From NCBI RefSeq assembly GCF_001633105.1, contig NZ_LUKZ01000001.1, positions 151,350 to 215,349 on the forward strand: DNA of 64,000 bases, written 5' to 3'. The DNA is from Acidovorax sp. GW101-3H11 (lineage in GTDB: Bacteria > Pseudomonadota > Gammaproteobacteria > Burkholderiales > Burkholderiaceae_C). The stretch's first letter is position 1; every line of letters begins with the position of its first letter. Below are positions 7,920-16,451 of the stretch, piece by piece. The translations under genes were made by a program, and so were the position numbers. The notes under the pieces are model-generated. The model had not been told where the DNA came from, ran no database searches, and saw only the letters and a list, made by a program, of their open reading frames with translations.

Positions 7920-10900
7920 CTACTGCACCTAGCAGCACTGATACCCCCGTCGAAGACGCCGCCATCGACACCAGCGTGGCCGAAAGCAGCAGCTACGAGT
8001 TGCTGAAAAAGCGCCTGGAAGCCCAGGGCGACCAGCTGCTGTCCAAGGCCCAGGCGCTCAATGCGGCACGCATTGAACAGTTCGGCCAGCGCGACCAGCA
8101 GCTCCTGATGCGCCTGCGCGCGCGCACCGAGCACAACTGCGTGGCGCGAGACCTGGCCTACATCGGTGGCAACCGGTTGCTGTTTGGCTACAACGTGTTC
8201 ATGGGCCTCCGGCGCGAGACGCGGGTGGAGGACGTGTTTGCGCTGTACGAGCTGGCGCACCACGACACGAACAGTGAAGGGGTGGGCGCGCCCGAGAGCG
8301 ATGAACTGGTGCAGGTGCCCATGGCGGGCAGCTTTCTGGACGACCCGCGTTTTGTGGCCGACTTCAACGAGCTGTACACCTATTACAAGCAGGCCACGCT
8401 GCAGCTGCTGCGGCCCACACCGGAGTTTCTGCTGGCAGCGTTCCAGATCGGACAGCAGGCGCAGGACATCCGCGTGTTCCGCTGGCGGCGCGAAAGCGAT
8501 GGCTCGCTGAAGTACGTGGACAACCGGGGCGAGCGCGACCTGACGCCGCCGCCCAGCCACGACTTCAGCTGGACACCCCTGACGCGTGAGCACCATGTGG
8601 GCGGTGCCCACCCGCACATCAATGTGCTGGACACGGTGTTTGTCGAAACCGTGGGCGGCACGCTTACCGTGAAGGTCGAGAACAACACCGAGACCGGCCT
8701 GGGCATCTACGAAGAGCCCGTGGACGACGCCAACCAGGCGCTGGGCGACGCCGAGTTTGCCTATGCCAAGCTGGGCCTGTTGATCCTGCTGCAGGTGCGC
8801 CCCTACCGCGAGAGCACCACGCGCTACCTGGTGTTCAACCAGCGCACGCAGCAGGTGGTTCGCATCGACGCAATCGGCGCATCATGCATGCAGCTGCCGG
8901 AGGACCACGGCATCATCTTCCCCGGTGGCTACTACCTGCAGTCGGGCGAAACCAAGCGTTTTGACCTGCCCCCCGAGCTGACCGAGCAGCTGCGCTTCAC
9001 GCGCATGAAGCGCTCGCCCAACGGCGAGGACGTGGCCTACATCTTCTATGGCACCGTGCCGCCGCCGCAGGGCAGCCCAGCCACGCTGGATGCGGGCTGC
9101 TACGCCCTCTTCACCTACAACCTCATCGAAAAATCGCTCGCACCGCCCATCCTGGCCGACGGGTACAGCACCTTCCCCGATGGGCGCATGCTGGTGTTCC
9201 AGGCCGCGCGCGGCGAGGCCACGCGCGTGCACCCCATGCAGCTGTGGCGCACGCCGTTTGCGACCGAAGAACACGCCAGCCGCCAGCCCGCAGGCACGGG
9301 CTTTTTCGGGCGCGTGGGCAATGCCGACCTGGTGCGCGGCATTTCGGACCTGCTGGGCATTGCGCGCATGGTGCGCGAACAGGTCCCCACGCGCACTGCG
9401 TACGAAGACCTGATCCGCCAGTGCCAGCGCGCACGCGACGCCTACTTCTGGCTCGACGCGGGCGAGGTGCAGAACGCAGCGGCCGACCTGGGTGGCATCG
9501 AGCAGGCCGCGCAGGCCACGCTGGGCGAGTTTGAAAAGGTCGAAAGCATCCGCCAGGACACCACCCGCGCGCTGCACAAGGCCGAAGGCCAGCAGCGCGA
9601 GCTAATGACCGCCATTGCCAGCCAGCTGTGGCGCAGCCCCAGCGACTTTGTGCAGGCGCTGGACCGCCTGCGCCAGCGCCAGGGCGAGCTGCACCTGCTG
9701 CGTGAACTGCGCTATGCCGACCTGGCCACCATCGATGCGATGGCCGCGCAACTGACGGCCGAGCAGCAGCGTGTGGGCGAGCGCGCGCTGCAGTTCCTGT
9801 CCGACGAAAAAGCCTTTGACGGCCAGCGCCAGGCCCTGGCCAAGGTGGCTACCGCCCTGCCCCAGGCGACGACGGCGGGGCAGTTGGCCGAACACCTGAC
9901 CACGCTGGACACCGAAGCCGCGAGCCTCGACCTGCTCAGCGAACAACTGGGCAGCCTGCCCGGCGGCGATGCGGTACAGCGCACCACCATCCTCGACCGC
10001 ATTGCGCTGCTGTACGCCGACATCAACCGCCTGCGCGCCGATGCCCGCGCGCGCCGCCGCAACCTGGGTGCGGCCGAGCAGCGGGCCGAGTTTGGCGCGC
10101 AGTTCAAGCTGTTCGGCCAGGCGGTGGAAAACGCGCTGGAGCTGTCGGACACGCCCGAAAAGTGCGACGAAGCGCTGACCCGCCTGCTCGCGCAACTGGA
10201 AGACATTGAAGGCCGCTTTGCCGAGCAGGAAGAGTTTCTGGCCGACATCGCCACCCAGCGCGAAAGCGTGTACGAGGCGCTGTCGGCCCGCCGCCAAAGC
10301 CTGGTGGATGCACAACAGCGCCGCGCCAAGGCCCTGGCCGACGCGGCCACGCGCGTGCTGGACGGCGTGCCGCGCCGCATCGCGGGGTTTGGCGAGCTGG
10401 CCCAGGTGCACAGCTACTTTGCATCCGACCCCATGCTGGCCAAGCTGCGCGAGCAGGTGGCCGAGCTGCGCCGCCTGGGCGCGGCCGTGGCGGCGGACGA
10501 CATCGACACGCGCCTGAAAACCGCCCGCGACCAGGCCGTGCGCGCGGTGCGCGACCAGCGCGACCTGTCGGCCGGTACCGGAGGCGGCCTGAAGCTCGGC
10601 AGCCACACCTTCACCATCAACAAGCAGCCGCTGGATCTGACCCTGGTCGCCCACGGTGATGGCCTGGCCTGGCAGATCACCGGCACCGACTACCTGGCCC
10701 CGGCGCACCATGACCGGCTGGAGGCGCTGCGCCCCTTCTGGCAGCAGGCGCTGGTGTCTGAAGCACCGCAGCTGGCGCGCGCCGAATACCTGGCTGCTGA
10801 ATGGCTGGAGGCCCAGCAGCGCGGCGAGGCCGAGCCTGGCTGGAGCGAGCTGCTGGTGCAGCTGGCCGAGCACGCGCGCACCGATGGCACCGATGGCACC

Positions 10901-13546
10901 GACGGCACCGAGCCCAGCACCGCGCCCGCCGTGCTGCTGGATTCGCTGCGCCGCTTTGCTGCCAGCCGCTACCAGGAGGGCTACCAGCGCGGCATCCATG
11001 ACGACGACGCCCTGGCCATCGTGCGGGTGCTAGCGCCCATCCAGGACGCGGCTGGGCTGCTGGTCTATGGCCCGGCCGAACGCGCGCTGGCCAAGCTCTA
11101 TTGGCACCTGGGCCTGCGCGAGGAAAGCCGCCATTCCCTGGCGCGCCGCGCCCGCAGCGCACAGCACATTGCCCAGCTGTTTTCAAAGACCCACCTGCGC
11201 GACACGCTGGAGGCCGAATCCGCGCAAGGCCTGCGCCAGTTTGTGGAGCAGCACCCCGTGCTGGCCGCTGAATGGCTGCCCGAACTGGCCCAGGCACTGA
11301 GCATCGGCGATGCGGAAGGAGCAAGCGACGAGGCCCTGCTGCGCACGCTGGTGGAAGAGTCCGGTGCCTACCTGGTGCGTGAGCTGGCGCAGACCGAGAT
11401 CGGCACCGCCGAGCTGTCGCCCATTACACCCCAGTGGGTCATCAGCAACACCGGCGCGGACCTGGTGCAGGCCCTGCAGCGCGCGCTGGACCACGGCGGC
11501 CTGGCCAGCGCCTGGCTGCGCGATCTGAACGCGGCCGAGCCGCTGGAGCGCTGGCGCCTGGCGCGCGGCTGGCTGCGCGCGTTTGCGGCCACACAAGCCA
11601 CGGCCGATGGCACCACACCGGGCCTGGCATGGATTGATGACGCGGCCACGGCGCTGACCTTCCAAGGCACGCGCCGCCGCATCAACACCACGCTGGATGC
11701 GCAGGTGGCCGGGCTGCGCAGCGAACACACGCGCATCCAGCACGGCGCGCTGGCGTTCAACCTCAACGACTTTCGCCGCCGCGTGCGCCACCACCGCAGC
11801 CACGCAGTGCAGGGCTTCACGGAGCTGCAGGCCCTGCGGCACGAGCTGCTCGTGCAAGAAAAAGCGCGCCTGCACCTGGCGCAGTTCCAGGCCAAGCCGC
11901 TGGCCACCTTTGTGCGCAACCGGCTCATTGACGAGGTGTACCTGCCGCTGGTGGGCAACAACCTGAGCAAACAACTGGGCGCCGCTGGCGACAGCGCACG
12001 CACCGACCGCATGGGCATGCTGCTGCTGATCTCGCCGCCCGGCTACGGCAAGACGACGCTGATGGAGTACGTGGCCAACCGCCTCGGCCTGGTGTTTGTG
12101 CGCATCAACTGCCCCGCCCTGGGCCACGGCGTGACCAGCATCGACCCCAGCACCGCGCCCAACAGCGCGGCGCGGCAAGAGCTGGAAAAGCTCAACCTGG
12201 GCCTGGCCATGGGCAGCAACGTGATGCTGTACCTGGACGACATCCAGCACACGCACCCCGAGTTCTTGCAGAAGTTCATTGCGCTGGCCGATGGCACCCG
12301 CCGCATCGAGGGCGTGTGGCAGGGCCAGCCTCGCACCTGGGACATGCGCGGCAAGCGTTTTGCCATCGTGATGGCGGGCAACCCGTACACCGAGTCGGGC
12401 GACGTGTTCCGCATCCCCGACATGCTGGCCAACCGGGCCGACATCTACAACCTGGGCGATGTGCTCTCGGGCCGCGAGGCGGTGTTTGCGCTGTCGTACA
12501 TCGAAAACAGCCTGACCGCCCACCCCGTGACCCAGCCCCTGGCTGCGCGCGAGCCGCAGGATGTGCACCTGCTGGTGCGCATGGCCCAGGGCGAGGCCAT
12601 CGACACCAACAGCTTCGCCCACCCCTACAGTGCGGTGGAGCTGCAAGAGCTCAAGGGCCTGCTGCAGCGCCTGTTCAAGGTGCGCGACGTGCTGCTGAAG
12701 GTAAACCTGGCCTACATCGCCTCGGCCGCGCAGGACGACCGCTACCGCGAAGCGCCGCCCTTCCGCCTGCAAGGCAGCTACCGCAACATGTCGCGCCTGG
12801 CGCCGCAGGTCACGCCGCTGATGCAGGACGATGAACTGGACGCGCTGCTGCGCGACCACTACCGGGGTGAGGCGCAAACGCTGACCACCGGCGCCGAAGA
12901 AAACCTGCTGCAGCTGGCGCAGCTGATAGGCCGCCCCACGCCCCAAGAGCAGGAGCGCTGGGACCAGATCCGGGGCGACTACCAGCGCCAGCGCAAGATG
13001 GGCGGCGCCGAGGATGACCCGAGCGTGCGCGTGACGCGTGGCCTGCTGGACATTGCCCGCAGCGTGGAAGCACTGCAGCCCCGCAAAGCCACCGAGCAGC
13101 TCACGCAGCACATCACCCAACATGTCGCCCAGCCCCTGGCCGCGATTGCGCAGCACCTGGCGCAGCCCACGCCCGCACAGCAGGCGCAAGGTGCGGCACT
13201 GACCCGCATCGAGCCCGCTCTGGCCGCCTTGGCAGAACTGGCCCAGCACCTGCAGCAAGGCACCACCCAGACCCAGGCCCAGATGCGCGCCAGCCTGGAC
13301 GCCACGGCCCAGGCGCTGCAGGCCTTGCAGGCCAGCACACACACGCTGCACGCCCATAGCGACCAGGCCCAGGCCCAGCGCATGGTGGACGCGCTGCTGT
13401 CGCTGTCCGTCACCTACCGCCAGCTCATCATGCCGCTGGTGCGTGCTGTGGAAAGCCGCGTGGGTGCCGACGCCAAGATGCACCAGGAGGTGGAGCGGCT
13501 GGAGGGCATGATCGACAACCTGCGCGGCGCGCCGCCCGCCAAGTAG
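7916..13546 (+). CDS. Very large DUF3686 / AAA+ ATPase ('DNA repair ATPase' family)
   Basis: The 1876-residue protein is of the type annotated as DNA-repair ATPase, although its real role is not established. An N-terminal DUF3686-like region (about residues 30-480) is followed by long helical, coiled-coil-prone stretches (about 500-900). A C-terminal AAA+ module carries the Walker A SPPGYGKTT near residue 1375, the Walker B VMLYLDDIQ near 1437, and a sensor-like FAIVMAGNP. The last 250 residues are helical and Gln/Ala-rich. A 9-bp tandem repeat at about 10883-10912 encodes DGTDGTDGTE. The start at 7916 is fixed by the ATGA overlap with the small membrane protein gene. Its place after a PspA-like and a flotillin gene suggests that it remodels a membrane scaffold, much as Vps4 does with ESCRT-III; this is inference. 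Confidence 0.8.
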   Translation: MTTAPSSTDTPVEDAAIDTSVAESSSYELLKKRLEAQGDQLLSKAQALNAARIEQFGQRDQQLLMRLRARTEHNCVARDLAYIGGNRLLFGYNVFMGLRRETRVEDVFALYELAHHDTNSEGVGAPESDELVQVPMAGSFLDDPRFVADFNELYTYYKQATLQLLRPTPEFLLAAFQIGQQAQDIRVFRWRRESDGSLKYVDNRGERDLTPPPSHDFSWTPLTREHHVGGAHPHINVLDTVFVETVGGTLTVKVENNTETGLGIYEEPVDDANQALGDAEFAYAKLGLLILLQVRPYRESTTRYLVFNQRTQQVVRIDAIGASCMQLPEDHGIIFPGGYYLQSGETKRFDLPPELTEQLRFTRMKRSPNGEDVAYIFYGTVPPPQGSPATLDAGCYALFTYNLIEKSLAPPILADGYSTFPDGRMLVFQAARGEATRVHPMQLWRTPFATEEHASRQPAGTGFFGRVGNADLVRGISDLLGIARMVREQVPTRTAYEDLIRQCQRARDAYFWLDAGEVQNAAADLGGIEQAAQATLGEFEKVESIRQDTTRALHKAEGQQRELMTAIASQLWRSPSDFVQALDRLRQRQGELHLLRELRYADLATIDAMAAQLTAEQQRVGERALQFLSDEKAFDGQRQALAKVATALPQATTAGQLAEHLTTLDTEAASLDLLSEQLGSLPGGDAVQRTTILDRIALLYADINRLRADARARRRNLGAAEQRAEFGAQFKLFGQAVENALELSDTPEKCDEALTRLLAQLEDIEGRFAEQEEFLADIATQRESVYEALSARRQSLVDAQQRRAKALADAATRVLDGVPRRIAGFGELAQVHSYFASDPMLAKLREQVAELRRLGAAVAADDIDTRLKTARDQAVRAVRDQRDLSAGTGGGLKLGSHTFTINKQPLDLTLVAHGDGLAWQITGTDYLAPAHHDRLEALRPFWQQALVSEAPQLARAEYLAAEWLEAQQRGEAEPGWSELLVQLAEHARTDGTDGTDGTEPSTAPAVLLDSLRRFAASRYQEGYQRGIHDDDALAIVRVLAPIQDAAGLLVYGPAERALAKLYWHLGLREESRHSLARRARSAQHIAQLFSKTHLRDTLEAESAQGLRQFVEQHPVLAAEWLPELAQALSIGDAEGASDEALLRTLVEESGAYLVRELAQTEIGTAELSPITPQWVISNTGADLVQALQRALDHGGLASAWLRDLNAAEPLERWRLARGWLRAFAATQATADGTTPGLAWIDDAATALTFQGTRRRINTTLDAQVAGLRSEHTRIQHGALAFNLNDFRRRVRHHRSHAVQGFTELQALRHELLVQEKARLHLAQFQAKPLATFVRNRLIDEVYLPLVGNNLSKQLGAAGDSARTDRMGMLLLISPPGYGKTTLMEYVANRLGLVFVRINCPALGHGVTSIDPSTAPNSAARQELEKLNLGLAMGSNVMLYLDDIQHTHPEFLQKFIALADGTRRIEGVWQGQPRTWDMRGKRFAIVMAGNPYTESGDVFRIPDMLANRADIYNLGDVLSGREAVFALSYIENSLTAHPVTQPLAAREPQDVHLLVRMAQGEAIDTNSFAHPYSAVELQELKGLLQRLFKVRDVLLKVNLAYIASAAQDDRYREAPPFRLQGSYRNMSRLAPQVTPLMQDDELDALLRDHYRGEAQTLTTGAEENLLQLAQLIGRPTPQEQERWDQIRGDYQRQRKMGGAEDDPSVRVTRGLLDIARSVEALQPRKATEQLTQHITQHVAQPLAAIAQHLAQPTPAQQAQGAALTRIEPALAALAELAQHLQQGTTQTQAQMRASLDATAQALQALQASTHTLHAHSDQAQAQRMVDALLSLSVTYRQLIMPLVRAVESRVGADAKMHQEVERLEGMIDNLRGAPPAK

Positions 13547-13585
13547 GCCGGAACAGCGCGCAAGGCGCTGCGTCTGCGCCGGTGC

Positions 13586-14488
13586 TCAGGCCGGTTGCGG
13601 CGCCGCCCCCGGCGCTGCGGGCGCACGCGCCGTGAGCGCGCTGCCCATCGAGGCGGCCATGATGCAGCCAATGGCCAGCCACTGCACCACGCTCAGGTGC
13701 TCGCTCAGCAAGGCCATGGCGACCAGCGCGGCCACGGCGGGTTCCATGCTGATCATGATGCCGAAGGCCTCCTTGGGCAGGCGCTTCAGGGCCATCATCT
13801 CCAGCGATATGGGCACTGCGCTCGACACCGCTGCCACCGCCACGCCGATCAGCAACAGGCTGGGCGAGAGCAGCGCCGCGCCCGCATGCGCCACGCCCAC
13901 TGGCACCACCACCAGCGCTGCCACCAACAGGCCCAGCGACACCGAATGCCCCGCGTGCAAATGCCCCGCGCGTTTGCCAAACACGATGTACAGCGCCCAG
14001 AACACCGCCGCGCCCAGCGCGTAGGCCACGCCCACCGGGTCCAGCATGCTGCCGTTGAGCCCCAATGGCAGCAGCAGCCCCAGCCCCGCGATGGCCAGCA
14101 GCACCCAGACAAAATCCACTGCGCGGCGCGACGACCAGATGGCCACGGCCAGCGGCCCCGCAAACTCGATGGCCACGGCCAGGCCGAACGGCAGCGTGCG
14201 CAGCGACATGTAGAACATCAGGTTCATGCCGCCCAGGGCTGCGCCGTACAACACCACCGACTTCGCATCGGCCCGGCTCAGGTGCCAGCGCCAGGGCCGC
14301 CACAGCAACAGCACCACCAGCGCCGAGAACCCCACCCGCAGCGCCGTGGTGCCCTGCGCCCCTACGGCCGGAAACAGCCAGTGTTTGGCCCAGGATGTGC
14401 CAATGCCCAGCGCCGTCACAGAGCCAAGCACGGCAAGAAAGGGGAGAAAACGGTGGAACACCGCAGAGGTAGAGAAAGAAACTGGCAT
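13586..14488 (-). CDS. EamA/RhtA-type exporter of the drug/metabolite transporter superfamily
   Basis: The 300-residue, highly hydrophobic protein has about ten transmembrane helices in two EamA repeats. It resembles RhtA-type threonine/homoserine exporters (segments such as GTSWAKHWLFPAVGAQGTTALR and ISLEMMALKRLPKEAFGIMI). It would export amino acids or related small molecules across the inner membrane. The ATG at 14488 is preferred over an in-frame TTG at 14494. It is transcribed divergently from an Lrp-type regulator 99 bp away, a common arrangement in which the regulator responds to an amino acid and controls its exporter. The substrate cannot be read from sequence. Confidence 0.8.
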   Translation of the reverse strand: MPVSFSTSAVFHRFLPFLAVLGSVTALGIGTSWAKHWLFPAVGAQGTTALRVGFSALVVLLLWRPWRWHLSRADAKSVVLYGAALGGMNLMFYMSLRTLPFGLAVAIEFAGPLAVAIWSSRRAVDFVWVLLAIAGLGLLLPLGLNGSMLDPVGVAYALGAAVFWALYIVFGKRAGHLHAGHSVSLGLLVAALVVVPVGVAHAGAALLSPSLLLIGVAVAAVSSAVPISLEMMALKRLPKEAFGIMISMEPAVAALVAMALLSEHLSVVQWLAIGCIMAASMGSALTARAPAAPGAAPQPA

Positions 14489-14519
14489 GCGCAAAAATAT
14501 AGTTCGCTCACGCCGTGTT

Positions 14520-14544
14520 TTTGACTCTGATTTGAGGGGTCAAA
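14520..14544. promoter_or_regulatory. Dyad in the exporter-lrp intergenic region, possible Lrp operator
   Basis: TTTGAC (14520-14525) and GTCAAA (14539-14544) form an inverted repeat centred at 14532 between the divergent exporter and Lrp genes. One further pair near the centre is preserved. Lrp/AsnC proteins often bind AT-rich imperfect dyads next to their own gene. Assignment to the adjacent regulator is inference. Confidence 0.4.
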
Positions 14545-14587
14545 CGCAACTTTCACTCGCCCGTTCTCGCCCCGCACGAGGTTTCGC

Positions 14588-15076
14588 ATGACCGCACCCG
14601 CCGTACTCGACCGCTTCGACCTCGCCATCCTGGACATCCTGCAGTCCGACAACACCACGCCCCAGCGCGTGATCGCCCAGGCCGTGAACCTCTCGGCCCC
14701 GGCCGTGCAGCGGCGCATCCAGCGGCTGCAGAACACCGGCGTGATCCGCGCCAACGTGGCCGTGCTCGACCCGGAAAAGGTCGGCAAGCCCCTGACCATC
14801 ATCGTGGAGGTGCACCTGGAGAACGAACGCCCTGACCGCACCGCCCCGCTGCGCGCGCGCATCGCCGCCGAAGCGGCCGTGCAGCAGTGCTACAGCGTGA
14901 CAGGCGAGGCGGACTACCTGCTGGTGGTGACGGTGGCCTCGATGACCGACTACCAGGCGCTGACGCGGCGCCTGTTTGAAGGCGACGACAACGTGCGCTG
15001 GTTTCGGACCTCGGTGGCGCTGGAATGCATGAAGACGGGGCTGCGGGTGCCGCTGGACACCGGCCCCGGCATCTGA
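14588..15076 (+). CDS. Lrp/AsnC family transcriptional regulator
   Basis: The 162-residue protein has an N-terminal winged helix-turn-helix (about residues 5-60, with IAQAVNLSAPAVQRRIQRL as the DNA-reading part). A C-terminal RAM/ligand-sensing domain (about 68-150) includes CYSVTGEADYLLVV. Lrp-type regulators form octamers or dimers that bind amino acids and activate or repress nearby transport or metabolic genes. The divergent RhtA-like exporter is the obvious target. The stop codon touches the convergent panE stop. Confidence 0.9.
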   Translation: MTAPAVLDRFDLAILDILQSDNTTPQRVIAQAVNLSAPAVQRRIQRLQNTGVIRANVAVLDPEKVGKPLTIIVEVHLENERPDRTAPLRARIAAEAAVQQCYSVTGEADYLLVVTVASMTDYQALTRRLFEGDDNVRWFRTSVALECMKTGLRVPLDTGPGI

Positions 15077-16075
15077 CTACACCCCCAGCATCCGCCGCAT
15101 CTCTGCCCCGCCAAGCCGCAGCCTCGGCCCACCCAGCAGCTCGCACATGCGCGCATTCAGCGGCGCCGCCATGCCCTGCTGCGCCGCCAGCCGCACCACC
15201 GCACCGCACAGCGCATCAATCTCCGTCACCCGCCCGGCTTCCAGGTCGTCCCACATGGATGAGCGGGCGGTGGCGTCGATCTGCAGCATGCGTTTGGCCA
15301 GGCGGGTGAACAGCCAGTTGGGCAGGCGCAGTACAGAGGGCAGCATGGTGGGCGACACGGCCGTGACCTTTGCGGGCGTGATGCCTGCACGTGCCATCAC
15401 GCCCAGCGCTTCGGATTGCAGGGCGGCGAACACGCGGCGGCAGTCGCGGTCGAGCAGCTCCTGGCGCAGGGGCAGGTTGGACAGTGCGTTGACCGGGTTG
15501 TTGAGGTTGAGCAGCAGCTTGCCCCATTGCACGGCACGGATGTCGGGCGGCAGCACGATGGCCAGGCCTGCGGCGGCAAAGACCGGTGCGACGCGCTCGG
15601 TGGCCGCATCGCGCTGCAGTTGCAGATAGCCAGCGGTGGCACGGTGCACCTGCGCGCCGCGCAGCACCACGTTGTAGGGCACCATGCCCGCCAGCACATT
15701 CAGGCCCGACGCCAGCGCCTGGGCGCGGGCCACGTTGTCCACGCCGTTCTGCAATGAGATGACGGGGGTGCCGGGCGCACAGGCCGCAGCCAGTTCGCGC
15801 GCGGCGGATTCGGTGGCGCCGCTTTTGACGCACAGCAGGACGATGCTGTCCGCACCCGGCGTCACCTCGGCCAGGGTGGCCGCCAGCCGCAGCGCCGAGG
15901 CACCAGCGGGCACCGTGTGGTCAAAGCCGTCCAGGTCGGTCACGCGCAGGCCCTGCGCCGCGATGGGCTGCAGTGCGTGGGCGCGGCCTACCAACGTGAC
16001 GGCCTGGCCTTGCGCCGCCAGGCGGCCACCCACATAACAACCGATGGCGCCTGCGCCGAGAACGATGAAGTGCAT
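15077..16075 (-). CDS. panE: 2-dehydropantoate 2-reductase family protein (PanE/ApbA)
   Basis: The 332-residue protein begins with a Rossmann NADPH-binding motif (MHFIVLGAGAIGCYVGGRLA) and contains the family features KSGATESAAREL, SLQNGVDN and a KLLLNLNNPVNAL segment holding the catalytic-region Lys/Asn. The family reduces ketopantoate to pantoate in coenzyme A synthesis, though many genomes have several paralogues with other substrates, so the symbol is tentative. The ATG at 16075 begins right before the Rossmann strand. An upstream in-frame TTG at 16114 lies inside a mobile element (16082-16261) whose end is 7 bp from the start codon, so the native upstream region has been displaced. Confidence 0.82.
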   Translation of the reverse strand: MHFIVLGAGAIGCYVGGRLAAQGQAVTLVGRAHALQPIAAQGLRVTDLDGFDHTVPAGASALRLAATLAEVTPGADSIVLLCVKSGATESAARELAAACAPGTPVISLQNGVDNVARAQALASGLNVLAGMVPYNVVLRGAQVHRATAGYLQLQRDAATERVAPVFAAAGLAIVLPPDIRAVQWGKLLLNLNNPVNALSNLPLRQELLDRDCRRVFAALQSEALGVMARAGITPAKVTAVSPTMLPSVLRLPNWLFTRLAKRMLQIDATARSSMWDDLEAGRVTEIDALCGAVVRLAAQQGMAAPLNARMCELLGGPRLRLGGAEMRRMLGV

Positions 16076-16081
16076 GGTTAA

Positions 16082-16261
16082 GAGCCTATTCAAAGTCTTT
16101 TTGGAGTCACACAAGTCCCTTGCCCGAAGGGTTGGAGTGAAATCGGGCGATTGAACGCCCCGGCTGCTTGCATGGGCACGAGCCCATGCGGCGCATCCGA
16201 AGCATCCACTTCATCACGATGGCCCTCCAATGCGATCTCCAAAAAGACCTTGAACAGGCTC
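16082..16261. mobile_element. 180-bp MITE-like element with TAA target duplication
   Basis: Terminal inverted repeats start GAGCC and run 25 bp with two mismatches (16082-16106 against 16237-16261). The left arm contains CAAAGTCTTTTTGGAG and the right arm contains its near-complement. Each end is flanked by TAA (16079-16081 and 16262-16264), consistent with a 3-bp target-site duplication of TNA type as made by IS1031-group IS5-family transposases. The interior has no credible gene, so it is a non-autonomous element. It lies directly against the panE start codon. Confidence 0.75.
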
Positions 16262-16370
16262 TAAGAATCCTTGGAAAGTGGGCCGGGTGCCGGTGGCATT
16301 GTGCAGACCGGGCGGCCCGCAGTCTGGCGCGCAGGCGACGCTGGGCCCATCCATGCCCTTCTTTCGCTGA

Positions 16371-16442
16371 AATTTATGGCTTTTTTGGCCTTCTCCGCGC
16401 GACCATCAAGCGCTAATAGCTATCAAATATATAGCAAATAAC
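16371..16442 (+). repeat. Dispersed Comamonadaceae-type short repeat, copy B
   Basis: It contains GGCCTTCTCCGCGCGACCAT, then AAGCGCTAATAGCTATC and an AT-rich ATATATAGC tail, and is nearly the same as copy A at 2668-2720. It occupies the end of the 376-bp gene-free stretch between panE and the histidine kinase gene. The rest of that stretch is the MITE and about 100 bp in which I see nothing. It sits just downstream of the histidine kinase stop codon. Confidence 0.6.
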
Positions 16443-16451
16443 CCCATACCA

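Noticed and set aside
10883..10912. Possible CRISPR-like or minisatellite array
   Set aside because: Only three 9-bp units in frame within a gene; no spacers.
11183..13483. Long antisense open frame across the AAA+ part of the giant ATPase
   Set aside because: The plus-strand frame contains intact Walker motifs; the antisense protein is His/Gln/Val-rich nonsense typical of shadows.
16076..16114. N-terminal extension of panE to a TTG
   Set aside because: The added codons derive from the MITE end, and the Rossmann motif begins at the ATG at 16075.
16168..16416. 82-codon open frame in the panE-kinase gap
   Set aside because: It starts in the MITE and runs through repeats, with no ribosome site or family resemblance.
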